Part shown: positions 31,728 to 43,600 of the stretch, piece after piece
Numbering within the stretch: position 1 is the stretch's first letter
Layout of the letters: each line of letters opens with the position of its first letter
Source: Rhizomys pruinosus
Taxonomy: Eukaryota; Chordata; Mammalia; Rodentia; Spalacidae
Length of the DNA stretch: 64,000 bases
Assembly (NCBI GenBank): GCA_009823505.1
Contig: VZQC01000263.1
Coordinates: 834,263-898,262 of the forward strand
Reading direction: 5' to 3'
Notes under the pieces: generated by a model
Database searches by the model: none
The model's input: only the letters and a program-made list of their open reading frames with translations
What the model was told of the DNA's origin: nothing
Program-made: the position numbers and the translations under genes

Positions 31728-31860
31728 TAGCTGGGCATGGTGGTACACGCCTTTAATCCTAGCACTCAGGAAGCAGAGGCAGGTGGATCTTTATGAGTTC
31801 AAGGCCAGCCTGGTCTACAGAGGGAATTCCAGGACAGCTGAGGCTACAGGAAGACCCTGT
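31728..31860 (+). mobile_element. B1 SINE, tail replaced by B2
   Basis: AGCTGGGCATGGTGGTACAC through GAAGACCCTGTG. The element stops at its 3' end exactly where a B2 begins. Confidence 0.95.
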
Positions 31861-32130
31861 GGGGCTGGAGGGATGGCCTAGCGGTTAAGAGCGACGACCG
31901 CTCTTGCAGAGGACCCGGGTTCGATCCCCAGCACCCACATGGCGGCTGAGAACCGTCTGTGACTCCGGTTCCAGGAGAACTCCAGTTCCAGGGGAATCCG
32001 AGACCGTCTTTCTGACCTCCGCGCATCGCACGACACGGGTCGCAGACCTGCATGCATACAGTACCTTCATACACAAAAATAAATAATAAATAAAAATTAA
32101 AAAAAAAATTAAAAAAAAAAAAAAAAAAAA
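31861..32130 (+). mobile_element. B2 SINE with internal duplication and long A tail
   Basis: GGGCTGGAGGGATGGCCTAG head. CTCCRGTTCCAGG is duplicated (near 31963 and 31980), as in the B2 at 21165. The element ends in an A-rich tail with a long poly(A). CpG-rich positions are largely intact, suggesting a younger copy. Confidence 0.95.
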
Positions 32131-32251
32131 GAACAATAAAAAGGATGGTCATGTTTTCCTTAAAGGAAGTGCTCAAAGGATCCTCCTTTACAACCCCGCA
32201 TCAACCATCAATCCTGGCTTTTGCCGCCAAATTGGGTGCTTTCTCTCCCAG
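32131..32251. other. Short spacer between B2 and the large satellite array
   Basis: Nothing recognised. A CAGCAGCAG run marks the array's left edge. Confidence 0.5.
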
Positions 32252-33690
32252 CAGCAGCAGAGTTGGTTCTGGTCCATGCACACCCCCTCCCCATTCACAG
32301 CAGCATGGTTCTGGCAATTCACCCCCCCCGCCCCACCACACACACACACACACACACAGACACACAGACACACAGACACACAAAACCATCCACAGCAGAG
32401 TGATTCTGGACATTCACCCCATCCACAGCACAGTAGTTGTGGCCATGCAACCCCCATCCACTGCTGAGTCATTCTGGCCATGCACACTCCATCCACAGCA
32501 GAGTGGTACTGGCCAAACAAACCCTACGCACAACAGAGTGGGTCTGGCCATGCACCCCACTGCCACGGCAGAGTAGTTCTGCTCATGCATACCCCAAGCA
32601 TAGCAGAGTGGTTTAGCCAAGCAACTCCATCAATAGCAGAATGGATCAGGACAATCACCCCCCAACCATAATAGAGTGATAAGGGCCAAGCCTTCCCTCC
32701 ACAGCAGAGTGGTTAAGCCCCTCCACAGGAGAGTGGCTCAGGACACACATTAGGCCCCCATCCACAGCACAGTGGTTCAGGCCTCACAACTGATACACAG
32801 AAGAGTGGTTCTGGCCATGCACCTCCCCCATCCACAGCAGACTGGTTCAGGCCACACACAGGACCCCATCAATAGCACAGTGGTTAAGGCCAAGTAATGG
32901 AGCCCATTCCAAGAAGAGTGGTCAGGCCACTCAATGGGTCCCCACAAACAGTACAGTGGTTCAGGCCAACTACCTCCCAATAATACCAGAGTGGTTCTGG
33001 TGATGCACCCCTCATCCACATCAGACTGGTTTAGGCCAAGTAAACCCCATTCACATGAGTGTGGTTCTGGCCATGCAACCTCCCCATCCACAGCAGAGTG
33101 GTTCTGGCCATTCACCTCCCATCCACAGCAGAGAGGTTCAGGAGATGACTTGACATCCATTCACAGATGAGTGCTTCAGCCCTGCACCCCACATCCACAG
33201 CAGAGTGGTTCAGGCCACACACTTTTCCCCCATTCATAACAGAGTAATTCAGGCCAAGCAAGCCCCATCAACAGTAGAGTAGTTCAGGCAAAGCACCTCC
33301 CATCAAGAGCAGAGTGGTTCAAGCCACACACAGCACCCCATTAACAGCTGAGTGGTTAAGGCTAAGAAATGGACCCTCATTCCCAGCAGAGTGGTGAGGC
33401 CACACAACAGGCCCCCATCAACATAGAGTGGTTCAAGCCAAGTACCTCCCATCAACAGCACAGACCTCCCATCAACAGCACAGTGGTTCGAACAAGCAAC
33501 CCTCCCCATTCATAGCAGAGTGGTTCTGGCCATGCACCCCCCCAATCCATGGCAGATTTGTTCTGGCCATGCACACCCCATCCATAGCAGAATGGTTCAG
33601 GCCAATCACCTCCATCAACAGCAGAATGGATCAGGCCAAGCTTCTCCTCCAACCCCTCTCCTCCCCTCTCCACCCATGAACAGCAGAGTG
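32252..33690 (+). repeat. Satellite array, block a (plus)
   Basis: Left end of the large array. Units are mostly of the short GCCATGCAMYCCC tail type. A (CA)n tract at 32336-32389 interrupts it. It ends at inversion junction A. Confidence 0.97.
32336..32389 (+). repeat. (CA)n/(CAGACA)n microsatellite in satellite
   Basis: About a dozen CA units, then CAGACACA variants, expand the CACACA part of one satellite unit. Confidence 0.95.
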
Positions 33691-33710
33691 GCCTGAATGA
33701 CTCTGCTGTG
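33681..33710. repeat. Inversion junction A, copy 1 (palindrome)
   Basis: The left arm CAGCAGAGT is followed by GGCCTGAATG and the right arm ACTCTGCTG. The array changes from plus to minus orientation here. The same text recurs at 40936 and 45702 and, inverted, at 47851, 54313 and 60984. Confidence 0.93.
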
Positions 33711-35811
33711 AATAGGCAGTGCCACTCTGCTGTGGATTAGGTGTGCATGGACAGGACCACTCTGCTGTGGACTGGGTGTGCTTGGCCTGAACCACTCTGC
33801 TGGCAATGGGGGTCCATTGCTTGTCCTTAACTGCTCTGCTCTGTTGATGGGGTCCTGTGTATGGCCTGAATCACTCTTCTGGGAATAGGGGCCTAGTGCA
33901 AGGCCTGAACCACTGTGCTGTAGATGGGAAGTGCATGCCCAGAACCACTCTGCTGTGGACGCAGGCCCAGTGTAGGTCTGAACAACTCTACTATGGATGG
34001 GATATGCTTGGCCTCTCTGCTGTTGTGGAGGGGGTTGCGTGGCCTGAACTACTCTGCTTCGAATTGGTGGTCCTTAGCCTGAACCACTCTGCTGTGGATG
34101 AGGGGTGCCTGGCCAGAACCACTCTGCTGTGGATAGGTGAGTGTTTGGCTAGAACCACTCTGCTCTGAATGGGGGTGATAGTCCTTAACCACTCTGGTCT
34201 TCATGGGCAGTGCTTGGCTTGAACAACACTACTGTTGATGGGGGTCGGTTGTGTGTCCTGAAACACTCTGCTGGGAATGGGGGCTCATTGCTTGGCTTCA
34301 CCAGTCAGCTGTTGATGGTGTCTAGTGTGTGGCCTGAACCATTCTGCTGTGAATGGGGGTCAAGTCTTGTATTGAACCACTTTGTTGTGGATAGCGGATG
34401 CATGGGCAGAACCAATCTGCTGTGGATCTGGAATGGCAGCCAAAAACCACTGTTCTGTGAATGGAGGCCTAGTGTTTGTCCTGAACCACTGTACTGTGGA
34501 TTGAGCATGCTTTGCCTGAACCACTCTGCTGTGGAGGGGGTTTCTTGGCCTTAAGCACTCTGCTGTGAATGAGAGGATGCTTGGCCTGATCCACTCTGCT
34601 GCTGATGGACGTGCTTGGCCTGAACCACAGTGCTGTGAATCGGGGCCTAGTGTGTGTCCTGAACCATTATGCATTGGATGGGGGTGTATATGACCAGAAC
34701 CACTCTGCTGGGGATGGGAGGCACAAGACAAGAACCACTCTCCTGTCAATGGGGAGTGCTTGTCCAGAGACACTCTGTTGTTGATGGGAGGTGCTTGGTC
34801 TGAACCACTCTGCTGTGGATGAGGGGTGCATGGCCAGAACCACTCTGTTGTGGATGAGGGATGCATGGACACCACTCTGCTGTGCATGTGGGGTGCAATC
34901 CCAGAACCATGCTGACACGGATGGGGAGGTGCTTGGACAGAACCCCTCTGCTGAGGATGGAGGGTGCATGGTAAGAACCAGTCTTCTGTCAATGGGGAGT
35001 ACTTGTCCTGAAACACTCTGCTATTGATGGGAGGATCTTGGCCTGAACCACTCTGCTGTGGACATGGGGAAGGGGGGTGTGCATGGCCAGAACCACTCTG
35101 CTGTGGATGTGGGGTGCTTAGCCTGAACAATTCTACTGTGAATGTGGGGTTCTTGGCCTGAACTACTCTGCTCTGAATGTGGAATGCTGAGCTTTAACTA
35201 CTGTGCTGCTGATGGGCAATGCTTGGCCTGAACCACTCTACTGTTGATGGGGGCTGATTGGGTGACCTGATAGGCTCTGGTAGGAATGGGTGCCCATTGT
35301 TTGTCCTTAACCACTCCTCTGTTGATGAAATCCCCTATGTGGACTGAACCACTCTGCTGTAAGTGGGGGCCAAGTGCCTGGTCTGAACCACTCTACTGTG
35401 CATGGGGTGTGCAGGTATGTACCACTCTGCTGTGATTGGGGGGTCAAGTCTTGGCCTAAACCACTCTTCTGTGGATGGGGGGTGGTGCATAGCCAGAAAC
35501 ACTCTGCTTTGGATCTGGGGCAGAGACCAGAACCACTGTGCTGTGGATAGAGGCCCAGTGTGTGTCCTTAAGCACTCTACTGTGGATGGGGCCTGCTTGG
35601 CCTGAACCACTCTGCTGTGGAGGGGGTTTCTTGGCCTTAAGCACTCTGCTGAGGATGGGGGGAGCTTTCCTGACCCACGCTGCTGTGGATAGGGCCAGAA
35701 GCACTGTCTTTTGAATGTGGTCTCTGAAGTGGCCTGAACCACTCTGCTGTGGATGGCACGTCCAAGGCCAGATCCACTCTGCTGTGAATGGGGGGTGCTT
35801 GACTAGAACCA
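33691..35811 (-). repeat. Satellite array, block b (minus)
   Basis: Units read TGGCCTGAACCACTCTGCTG on the plus strand. It ends at junction B (35803-35860). Confidence 0.97.
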
Positions 35812-35860
35812 CACATCCACAATAGAGCGGGGCAGGTCACATACTGGGCCCACATTCAGG
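35803..35860. repeat. Inversion junction B, copy 1
   Basis: A minus-oriented half-unit ending AGAACCAC joins ACATCCACAATAGAG and GGGGCAGGTCACA, then CCCACATTCAGGCAGAATG. The same junction is at 43601 and 49055 and inverted at 53118, 57760, 61578 and 63500. Confidence 0.9.
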
Positions 35861-38800
35861 CAGAATGTTCAGGCCATGCACCTGACCCACATACAGTGGT
35901 CTGTTTTAGGCCATATCCAGAGCTCCCATCCAGAGAAGAGTGTTTCAGGCCGTGCACTTGACCCCATTCACAGCAGAGTGGTTCAAGCCACACAGCTGAC
36001 CTCATCAACAGCAGAGTGGTTAAGGCCAAGCAATGGGCCTCCAAACCCAGCAGAGTGGTTTGGGCCACACAATGGACTCTCATCAACAGTAGAGTGGTTC
36101 AGGCCAAGCACCCCCCCCATTCATATCAGAGTGGTTCTTGCCATGAACCTACCATTTACAGCAGAGTGGTTCTAGCCACGCACCCACCCCATCCACAGCA
36201 GTGTGTTTCCTTCCACGCATTGGGCCCCTATTCTCTGAAGAGTGGTTCTAGCCATGCACCACCACCCCTTCCACAGTAGACTTTTTCAAGCCGTTCACTG
36301 GGCCCCAAGCCCCAATTTACACCAGACTGGTTCTGTCCATTACCCCCCCCATTCACATCAGAGTAGTTCAGACCATGAAATTGGCCCACCTCATAGCAGA
36401 GTGGTTCAGGCCATGCACCACACATACACAGCAGAGTGGGTTAGAACTCACACCAGGCCTACATTCACGCAGAATGTTCAGGGCATTCAGTAGCCCCACA
36501 CACAGCACTGTGTTTCAGGCCACACACAGGGCCCCATTCTCAGCAGTGTGGTTCAGGCCACACACCTGTCCTCCATCTACAATAGAGTGGTTTAGGCCAT
36601 ACACAAGACACCACCCCATTTCCAGCAGAGTGGTTCATGCCACACAAAGGGCTGATATCAACAGTAGAGTAGTTGAGGACAAGCACCCCCCACTCACAGT
36701 AGAGTGATGCAGGACACACACTGGGCTTCCATTCACAGCACATTGGTCTGTCCTCCACACCAGATTCATGGAAGAGTGCTTTTGGCCATGCACTCCCCAT
36801 CCACAGTAAAGTGGTTTGGTTCAGGACACACACGGGGGGCATCCAGTGACAGCACAGTCATTTGGCCTCCATCCCAGATCCACAGTAGAGTGGTTATGGC
36901 CATGCACACCCCATCCACAACAGAGTGGTTCAGTGCACGCACTTGGACCCTATTCCCAGCGGAGTGCTTCAGGCCACACAATGGGCTCCTATCAACAGAA
37001 GAGTGGTTCAAGCCAAGCAAGCCCTATCCTAAGAAGAGTTCTTCAGAACAGACACTGGGCCAGCATCCTCAGCAGAGTGGTTCTGGACATGTACTGATGT
37101 TCTGGCCATGCACCCGCCATTCACAGCAGAGTGGTTCAGGCCACATAGTGGACCCCATTAACAGCAGAGTCTTTCAGAACCAAAACCCCCATCCACAGCA
37201 GAGTGCTTCTGGCCATGCACACTTCGGAGCCCATCCAGAACAGAGTGGTTACGGCCATGTACTGATCCATCCACAGCAGAGTGGTTCTGGCCATACACCC
37301 CCCATCCACAACAGAGTGGTTATGGCCATGTACTGATCCATCCACAGCAGAGTGGTTCTGGCCATACACCCCCATCCACAACAGAGTAGTTATGGCCATG
37401 TACTGATCCATCCACAGCAGAGTGGTTCAGGCCAAGCATTTGGCCCTCATTTACAGCAGAGTGGTTCAGGCCACACACCCCACCTCCACAGCCGAGTGGG
37501 TCTCCCACATTCAGCTAGAATGGTTCAGGCCATGTACCCACCCCACACACAATGGAGTGGTTCAGGCCATACGCAGGGCCCCCATCCACAGCAGAGCAGT
37601 ACAGGCCAAGCAAGCCCATCCACAGTAGAGTGGTTCAGGACACACACTGGGCACCCATCCACAGCTGAGTGGTTCAGGCCAAGAAGCTCCCATTCACATG
37701 AGAGTGGTTCTGGCCATGCACCTCCTCCCCATCCACAGCAGTGTGGTTCCATCCATACACTGTGCCCCCATTCACTGTAGAGTGGTTCAAACCATGCACC
37801 CCCCACTCCCTTCCACAGCAGTTTTTCACACTATTCACTGGGCCCCAAGAACCAATTCACACCAGAGTGGTTTTTGCCATGCACTCCACATCCACAGCAG
37901 AGTGGCTCTGACCATGTACCCTCAAATCCATAGCAGAGTTTTTCAGGCCATACACTGGGCCCACTTCCATAGCAGAGTGGTTGAGGACAAGCACCCTGCA
38001 TACACATCAGAGTGGGTAAGGCCAAGCAACCCCATTCCTAGCCTAGTGGTTCAGTCCACACCTGTGGCACCCATCAAAGTAGAGTGGTTCAGGCCAACAG
38101 GTGGGACCTGTTGATGGGTCAATAGCAGAGTGTTTCAGGAAAAGCACCTCCCCTCCCCATCCACAGCAGAGTGGTTCTGGCCAAGCAGGCCCCATCCACA
38201 GTAGAGTAGTTCAGGACGCACACTGGGCCTCCAGCCACAGCACAGTGCTTCTGGCCTCCACCCCAGTTCCACAACAGAGTGGTTCTGGCCATGTACCATA
38301 CTATCCAGAGCAGAGTGTTTCAGGCCATGCACTTGGTCCTTGTTCACAGCAGAGTGGTTCAGGCCACACACCTGACCCCATCAACAGCAGAGTGGTTCAT
38401 GCCACACAGAGGGCCCCCATTCCCAACAGAGTGGTTCACACCAAAAATGGGCTCTCATCAACAATAGTGTAGTTAAGGCCAAGCACCCCCCCCATTAACA
38501 GCAGAGTGATTTAGGCCAAGCACCACTCTCTACAGCAGAGTGGTTCTGGCCCTATCCACAGAAGAGTTGTTCAGGACACACACTGGGCCAACATCCTAGC
38601 AGACTGGTTCTGGCCATGTACTGATCCATCCACACTATAGTGGTTCTGGACATGTACCCCCCATCCACAGCAGAGTGTTTCTGGGCATGCAACCCCCATC
38701 CATGGCAGAGTGGTTCAGGACAAGCACCCCCATTCACAGCCCTATCCACAGAAGAGTTTTCCAGGACACATACTGGGCCAGCATCCTCAGCAGAGTGTTT

Positions 38801-40947
38801 CTGGCCATGTACTGACCCAATCACAACAGAGTGGCTCTGGCCATGTACCCCCCATCCACAGAAGAATGTTTCTGGCCACGTACCCTACCATCCACAGCAG
38901 AGTAGTTCAGGACACACATTGGGCCCCATCCACAACAGAGTGGTTGAGGCCAACCACCCCACATCCACAGTGGAGTGGGTCCCCCACATTCAGGCAGAAT
39001 GGTTCAGGCCATGTACCCAGCCCACACACAATGGCATGATTCAGGCCACACACAAGGCCCTCATGCAGAGCAGAGTGGTTCAGGCCAAGCACGCCCCCAT
39101 CTACAACATAGTGGTTTAGGACACACACTGAACCCCCCATTCACAGTAGAGTGGTTCAGGCAACAAAACCAGCCCCCATGAATAGTAGAGTGGTTCAGGC
39201 CAATCACCCACATCCACATCAGAGTGGTTCAGATCATGAACCCCTCCCCTCCACAGCAGAGTGGTTCTGGCCACTTACCACCATCTTCCATCCACAGAAG
39301 AGTGGTTCAGGCCACAGACTTGGACCCCATTCACAGCCAAGTGGCTCAGGCCATACACAAGACTCACTAAACAGCAGAGTGTTTAAGACCAAGCCATGAG
39401 CCCCCAATCCCAGCAGAGTGGTTCAAGCCACACAATGGGCCCCCGTCAATAGTAGAGTGGTTCAGGCCAAGCACCTCCCATCAACAGCAGAGTGGTTCAG
39501 GACAATCCCCCTCCATCTACAGCACAGTGGTAAAGGCCACGACTTGACACCCAGTCACAGCTGAGTGGTTCAGGCAGGCCACACACTGGACCCCATCAAC
39601 ACCAAAGTCATTCAGGACCAAAACCCCCATTCAGAGCAGAGATTTTCTGGTCATGGACTGGACCCCATCTGCAGCAGAGTTGTTCTGCCCATGTGCTTAC
39701 ATCCACAGCAGAGTGGTTCAGGCCGCCCACTTGTCCTCCATTCACAGCAGAGTAGTTCAGGCCAAGCAAGCCATCCCCATCAACTGTAGAGTAGTTCAGA
39801 CAAAGTACCTCCCATCAACAGCAGAGGTGGTTCAGGCCAAGCACCCCTCCACAGTAGAGTGGTTCAGGTCACACACAGGACCCCATCAACAGCAGAGTGG
39901 TTAAGGCCAAACAATGGATCCCCATTCCCAGCAGAGAAGTCAGGTCACGCAAGAGGCCCCCATCAAGAGTAGAGTGGTTCAGGCCAAGTACCTCCCATCC
40001 ACAGCAGAGTGGTTCAGGCCACACACATGGACCCCATTCACAGCAGAGTGGTTCAGGCAACTCACCCAACCCCCATCAATAGTAGAGTGGTTCAAGCCAA
40101 GCACCCCCATCCACAGCAGAGTGGTTCGGGCCAAGTCCTGATTCCCATCCACAGTAGAGTGGTTCAGGCCACACACTTGGACCCCATTGGTCACACACAA
40201 GACCTACTCAACAGCAGAGTGTTAAAAAGTAAGCCATGGGCCCCCATTCCTATCAGAGTGGTTTAAGCCACACCACAGGCCCCCATCAACAGCAGAGTGG
40301 TTCCGGACAAGCACTCTTCATCCACAGCAGAGTGGTTAAGGCCAAGCACCCCCCCATCCACAGCAGAATGGTTCTGGACAAACATCCCTGTCCCCATCCA
40401 CATCAGAGAGGTTCTGCCCATGTACAACCATGCACAGCAGAGTGGTTTAGGTGAAGCACACCATCAACAGCAGAATGGCTCAGGCCAAACACCCTTCCAC
40501 AGCAGAGGGTTAAAGGACAAGCACCCTCTCTACAGCAGAGTGGTTAAGGCCAAGCACCCCCCTCCACAGCAGAGTGATTGAGGCCAAGCATGCCCCATCA
40601 AGAGTAGAGTGGCTCAGGAAACACATTAGGACCCCATCCACAGCACAGTGGTTCCAGGTCTCACACTACTGATACACAGCAGATTGGTTCTGGCCATGCA
40701 CCCCCCCCCATCTACAGCAGAGTGGTTCAGGCCACACCCAGGACCCCATCAACAGCAGAGTGCTAAAGGCAAGTAATGGAAATCATTCTAAGGAGAGTGG
40801 TCTGGCCACTCAACGTGTCCCCATAAACAGTAGAGTGGTGCAGGCCATGCAACCCCCATCCACGACAGAGTGGTTCAGGCCAAGCACCCTATCAACAGCA
40901 GAATGGATCAGGCCAATCCCCCCTCACCCCCCATTCACAGCAGAGTG
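35812..40947 (+). repeat. Satellite array, block c (plus)
   Basis: The longest single-orientation stretch of the array. It has a locally triplicated two-unit motif at 37240-37435, GAGTGGGTCYCCCACATTCA marker units at 37495 and 38970, and several TTAAGG cassettes. Confidence 0.97.
38095..38113. repeat. Perfect short hairpin in satellite
   Basis: CAACAGGT-GGG-ACCTGTTG is an 8-bp perfect inverted repeat with a 3-nt loop. A few bases of minus-oriented unit (CCTGTTGATGGGT) are embedded in a plus block. Confidence 0.9.
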
Positions 40948-40967
40948 GCCTGAATGACTCTTCTGTG
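40936..40967. repeat. Inversion junction A, copy 2
   Basis: CACAGCAGAGT-GGCCTGAATG-ACTCTTCTGTG has one arm mismatch relative to copy 1. Confidence 0.93.
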
Positions 40968-41539
40968 AATAGGCAGAGCTTGGCATGAACCACTCTGCTG
41001 TGCATTGGGTGTGCATGGACAGAACCACTCTGCTGTGGATTGGGTGTGCTTGGCCCCAACCACTCTGCTTGAAATGGGGGGTGCTTTTCCCCAACCACTC
41101 TTCTGTTTCTGGGAGGTGCTTGGCCTGAAGCACTCTACTGTTGTTGGGGGCCCGTTTTGTGGCCTGAACTGCTCTGTTGACAACGGGGGGTCCAATGCTT
41201 GGCCTTAACTGCTCTGCTGTTAATGGGGTCCTATGTGTGGCCTGAATCACTCTGCTTGGAATTGGGGCCCAGTGCCAGGCCTGAAACACTCTGCTGTGGT
41301 TGGGAGGGGGCGCATGGCCAGAACCACTGTGCTGTGGATGCAGGCCCAGTGTGTATCCTGAACAACTGTACTGAGGATGGGGTATGCTTGGCCTCAACCA
41401 CTCTGGTGTGGAGGGGATTGAGTGGCCTGAACCACTCTGCTGTGAATTGGTGGTGCTTAGCCTGAACCACTCTACTGTTGATGGGGGCTGGTTATGTGGC
41501 CTGAACCACTCTGTTGGGAATGGGGGCTTATTGCTTGAC
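40948..41539 (-). repeat. Satellite array, block d (minus)
   Basis: About 16 minus units. The right switch near 41540 (TTGCTTGACCCAGAGCCC) is of a unique type. Confidence 0.95.
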
Positions 41540-42711
41540 CCAGAGCCCAATCCAGAGCAGAGAGGTTCAGACCACACACCCAGCCTCCATCCACAGTAGA
41601 TTAGTTCAGGACACACACTGGGCCTCCATCCACAGCACATTGGTTCTGGCCTCCACCCCAGATCCACAGCAGAGTGGTTCTGGCCATGCACTCCCCATCC
41701 ACAGTAGAGTGGTTCAGGACACACACTGGGCCTCCAGCCACAGCACAGTTGTTTTGGCCTCTACCCCAGATCTACAGCACAGTGGTTCTGCTCATGTATC
41801 CCCAAATCCACAGCAGAGTGATTCAGGTCATGCACTGGGCCCCCATTCCCAGCAGAGTGGTTCAGGCCACACATGGGCCTTCATCAATAGCACAGTGGTT
41901 CAGGACAAGCACCCCCCATTCACAGCAGAGTGGTTCTGGACATGTAGCCCCAAATCCACAGCAGAGTGGTTCAGGCCATGCACTGGGCCCCCATTCACAG
42001 CAGACTGGGTAGGACAAGCATCCCAATTCACAGCAGAGTGGTTCAGGACAAACACACCCCATTCACAGTAGAGTGGTTCAGGAAACAGTGGGCCTGCAGC
42101 CACAGCGCAGTCATTTTGGCCTCCACCCCAGATCCACAGCAGAGTGGTTCTGGCTATGCACCCCCACCCACAACAGAGTGTGTCAGTCCATGACTTAACC
42201 CCCATTCACAGCATAGTAGTTCAGGAAACATATTGGGCCTCCATCCACAACAGAGTGGTTATGAATATGTACCAGTTCATCCACAGCAGAGTGGTTCAGG
42301 TCAAGCACCACCCTTTAGTAGAGTGGTTCAGGCCAAGCAAGCCCTATCCACAGAAGAGTTGTTCGGGACACACACTGGGCCAGCATCCACAGCAGAGTGG
42401 TTCTGGCCATGTACTGATCCATCCACAACAGAGTGGTTCTGGCTGTTTACCCCCCATTCACAGCAGAGTGTTTCAGGCTGCAGATCTGACCCATCAAGAG
42501 CAGAGTGGTTAAGGCCAAAGCAGCCAAGCAATGAGCCCCCATTCCCAGCAGAGTGGTTCATGCCACACAATCGGCTCCCATCAACAGTAGAGGGGTTCAG
42601 GCCAAGCAGCCCTATCAACAGTAGAGTTGCTTGGGCAAAGCACCCCTCATTCACATCAGAGTGATTCTGGCCAGAGACCATCCCCTTCCACAGCAGAGTG
42701 GTTCTGACCAT
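41540..42711 (+). repeat. Satellite array, block e (plus)
   Basis: Plus units include several CTCCACCCCAGATCCACAGC cassettes (41650, 41760 in variant form, 42120). Confidence 0.95.
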
Positions 42712-43600
42712 GATGGGGTCTGGTGTGTGGACTGAACCACTCTTCTGTGAATGGGGGTGAAGACTCGACTTGAACCACTTTGCTGTGGATGGTGGGTGCA
42801 TGGCCAGAACCAATCTGCTGTGGATCTGGAATGGAGCCCAGAACCACTGTTCTGTGGACGGAGGCCCACTGTTTGTTCTGAACCATTCTATTGTGGATGG
42901 GGAATGATTGGCCTGATCCACTCTGCTGTGGATGGGGGGATTACATGGCCAGAACCACTCTGCTGGATATGGGGGAGTGCATGACAAGAACCACTCTTCT
43001 GTCAATGTGGAGTGCTTGTCCTGAAACAAACTGCTGTTGATGGGAGGTGCCTGGGCTGAACCACTCTGCTGTGGATATGGTGTTCTTGGCCTGAACCACT
43101 CTTCTCTGAATGGGGGATGCTGGGCTTGAACTACTCTGCTGTTGATGGGTTGTGCTTGGCATGAACCACTCTACTATTGATGGGGGACAGTAGTGTGGCC
43201 TGAATGACTCTGCTGGGAATGGGTCCCCATTGCTTGGCCTTAACCACTCCTCTGTTGATGGAGTTCCCTATGTGGCCTGAACCACTCTGCTCTGAATAGG
43301 GGTCAAGTCTTTGCCTGAACCACTCTTTGTGGATGGGGATGCAGAAACACTCTGCTTTGGATCTGAGGTGGAGACCAGAATCACTCTGTTGTGGATGGAG
43401 GCCCAGTGTGTGTCCTGAAGCACTCTACTGTGTATGGGGCCTGCTTGGCCAGAACCACTGTGCTGTGGAGGGGGTTTCTTGGCCTTAACCACTCTGCTGT
43501 GGAAAAGGGATGCATGCTCAGAACCACTGTCCTTTGAATGGGCTTCATGAAATGGCCTGAACCACTCTGCTGTGAATAGGGGGTGCTTGTCCAGAACCAC
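42712..43600 (-). repeat. Satellite array, block f (minus)
   Basis: The switch at 42712 (CTGACCATGATGGGGTCTGG) is unique; it ends at junction B. Confidence 0.95.

Noticed and set aside
40924..41724. 266-codon minus-strand frame and other long satellite frames as proteins
   Set aside because: They follow the 39-bp periodicity, have arbitrary ATG positions, overlap frames on both strands, and one crosses an inversion. No gene features.
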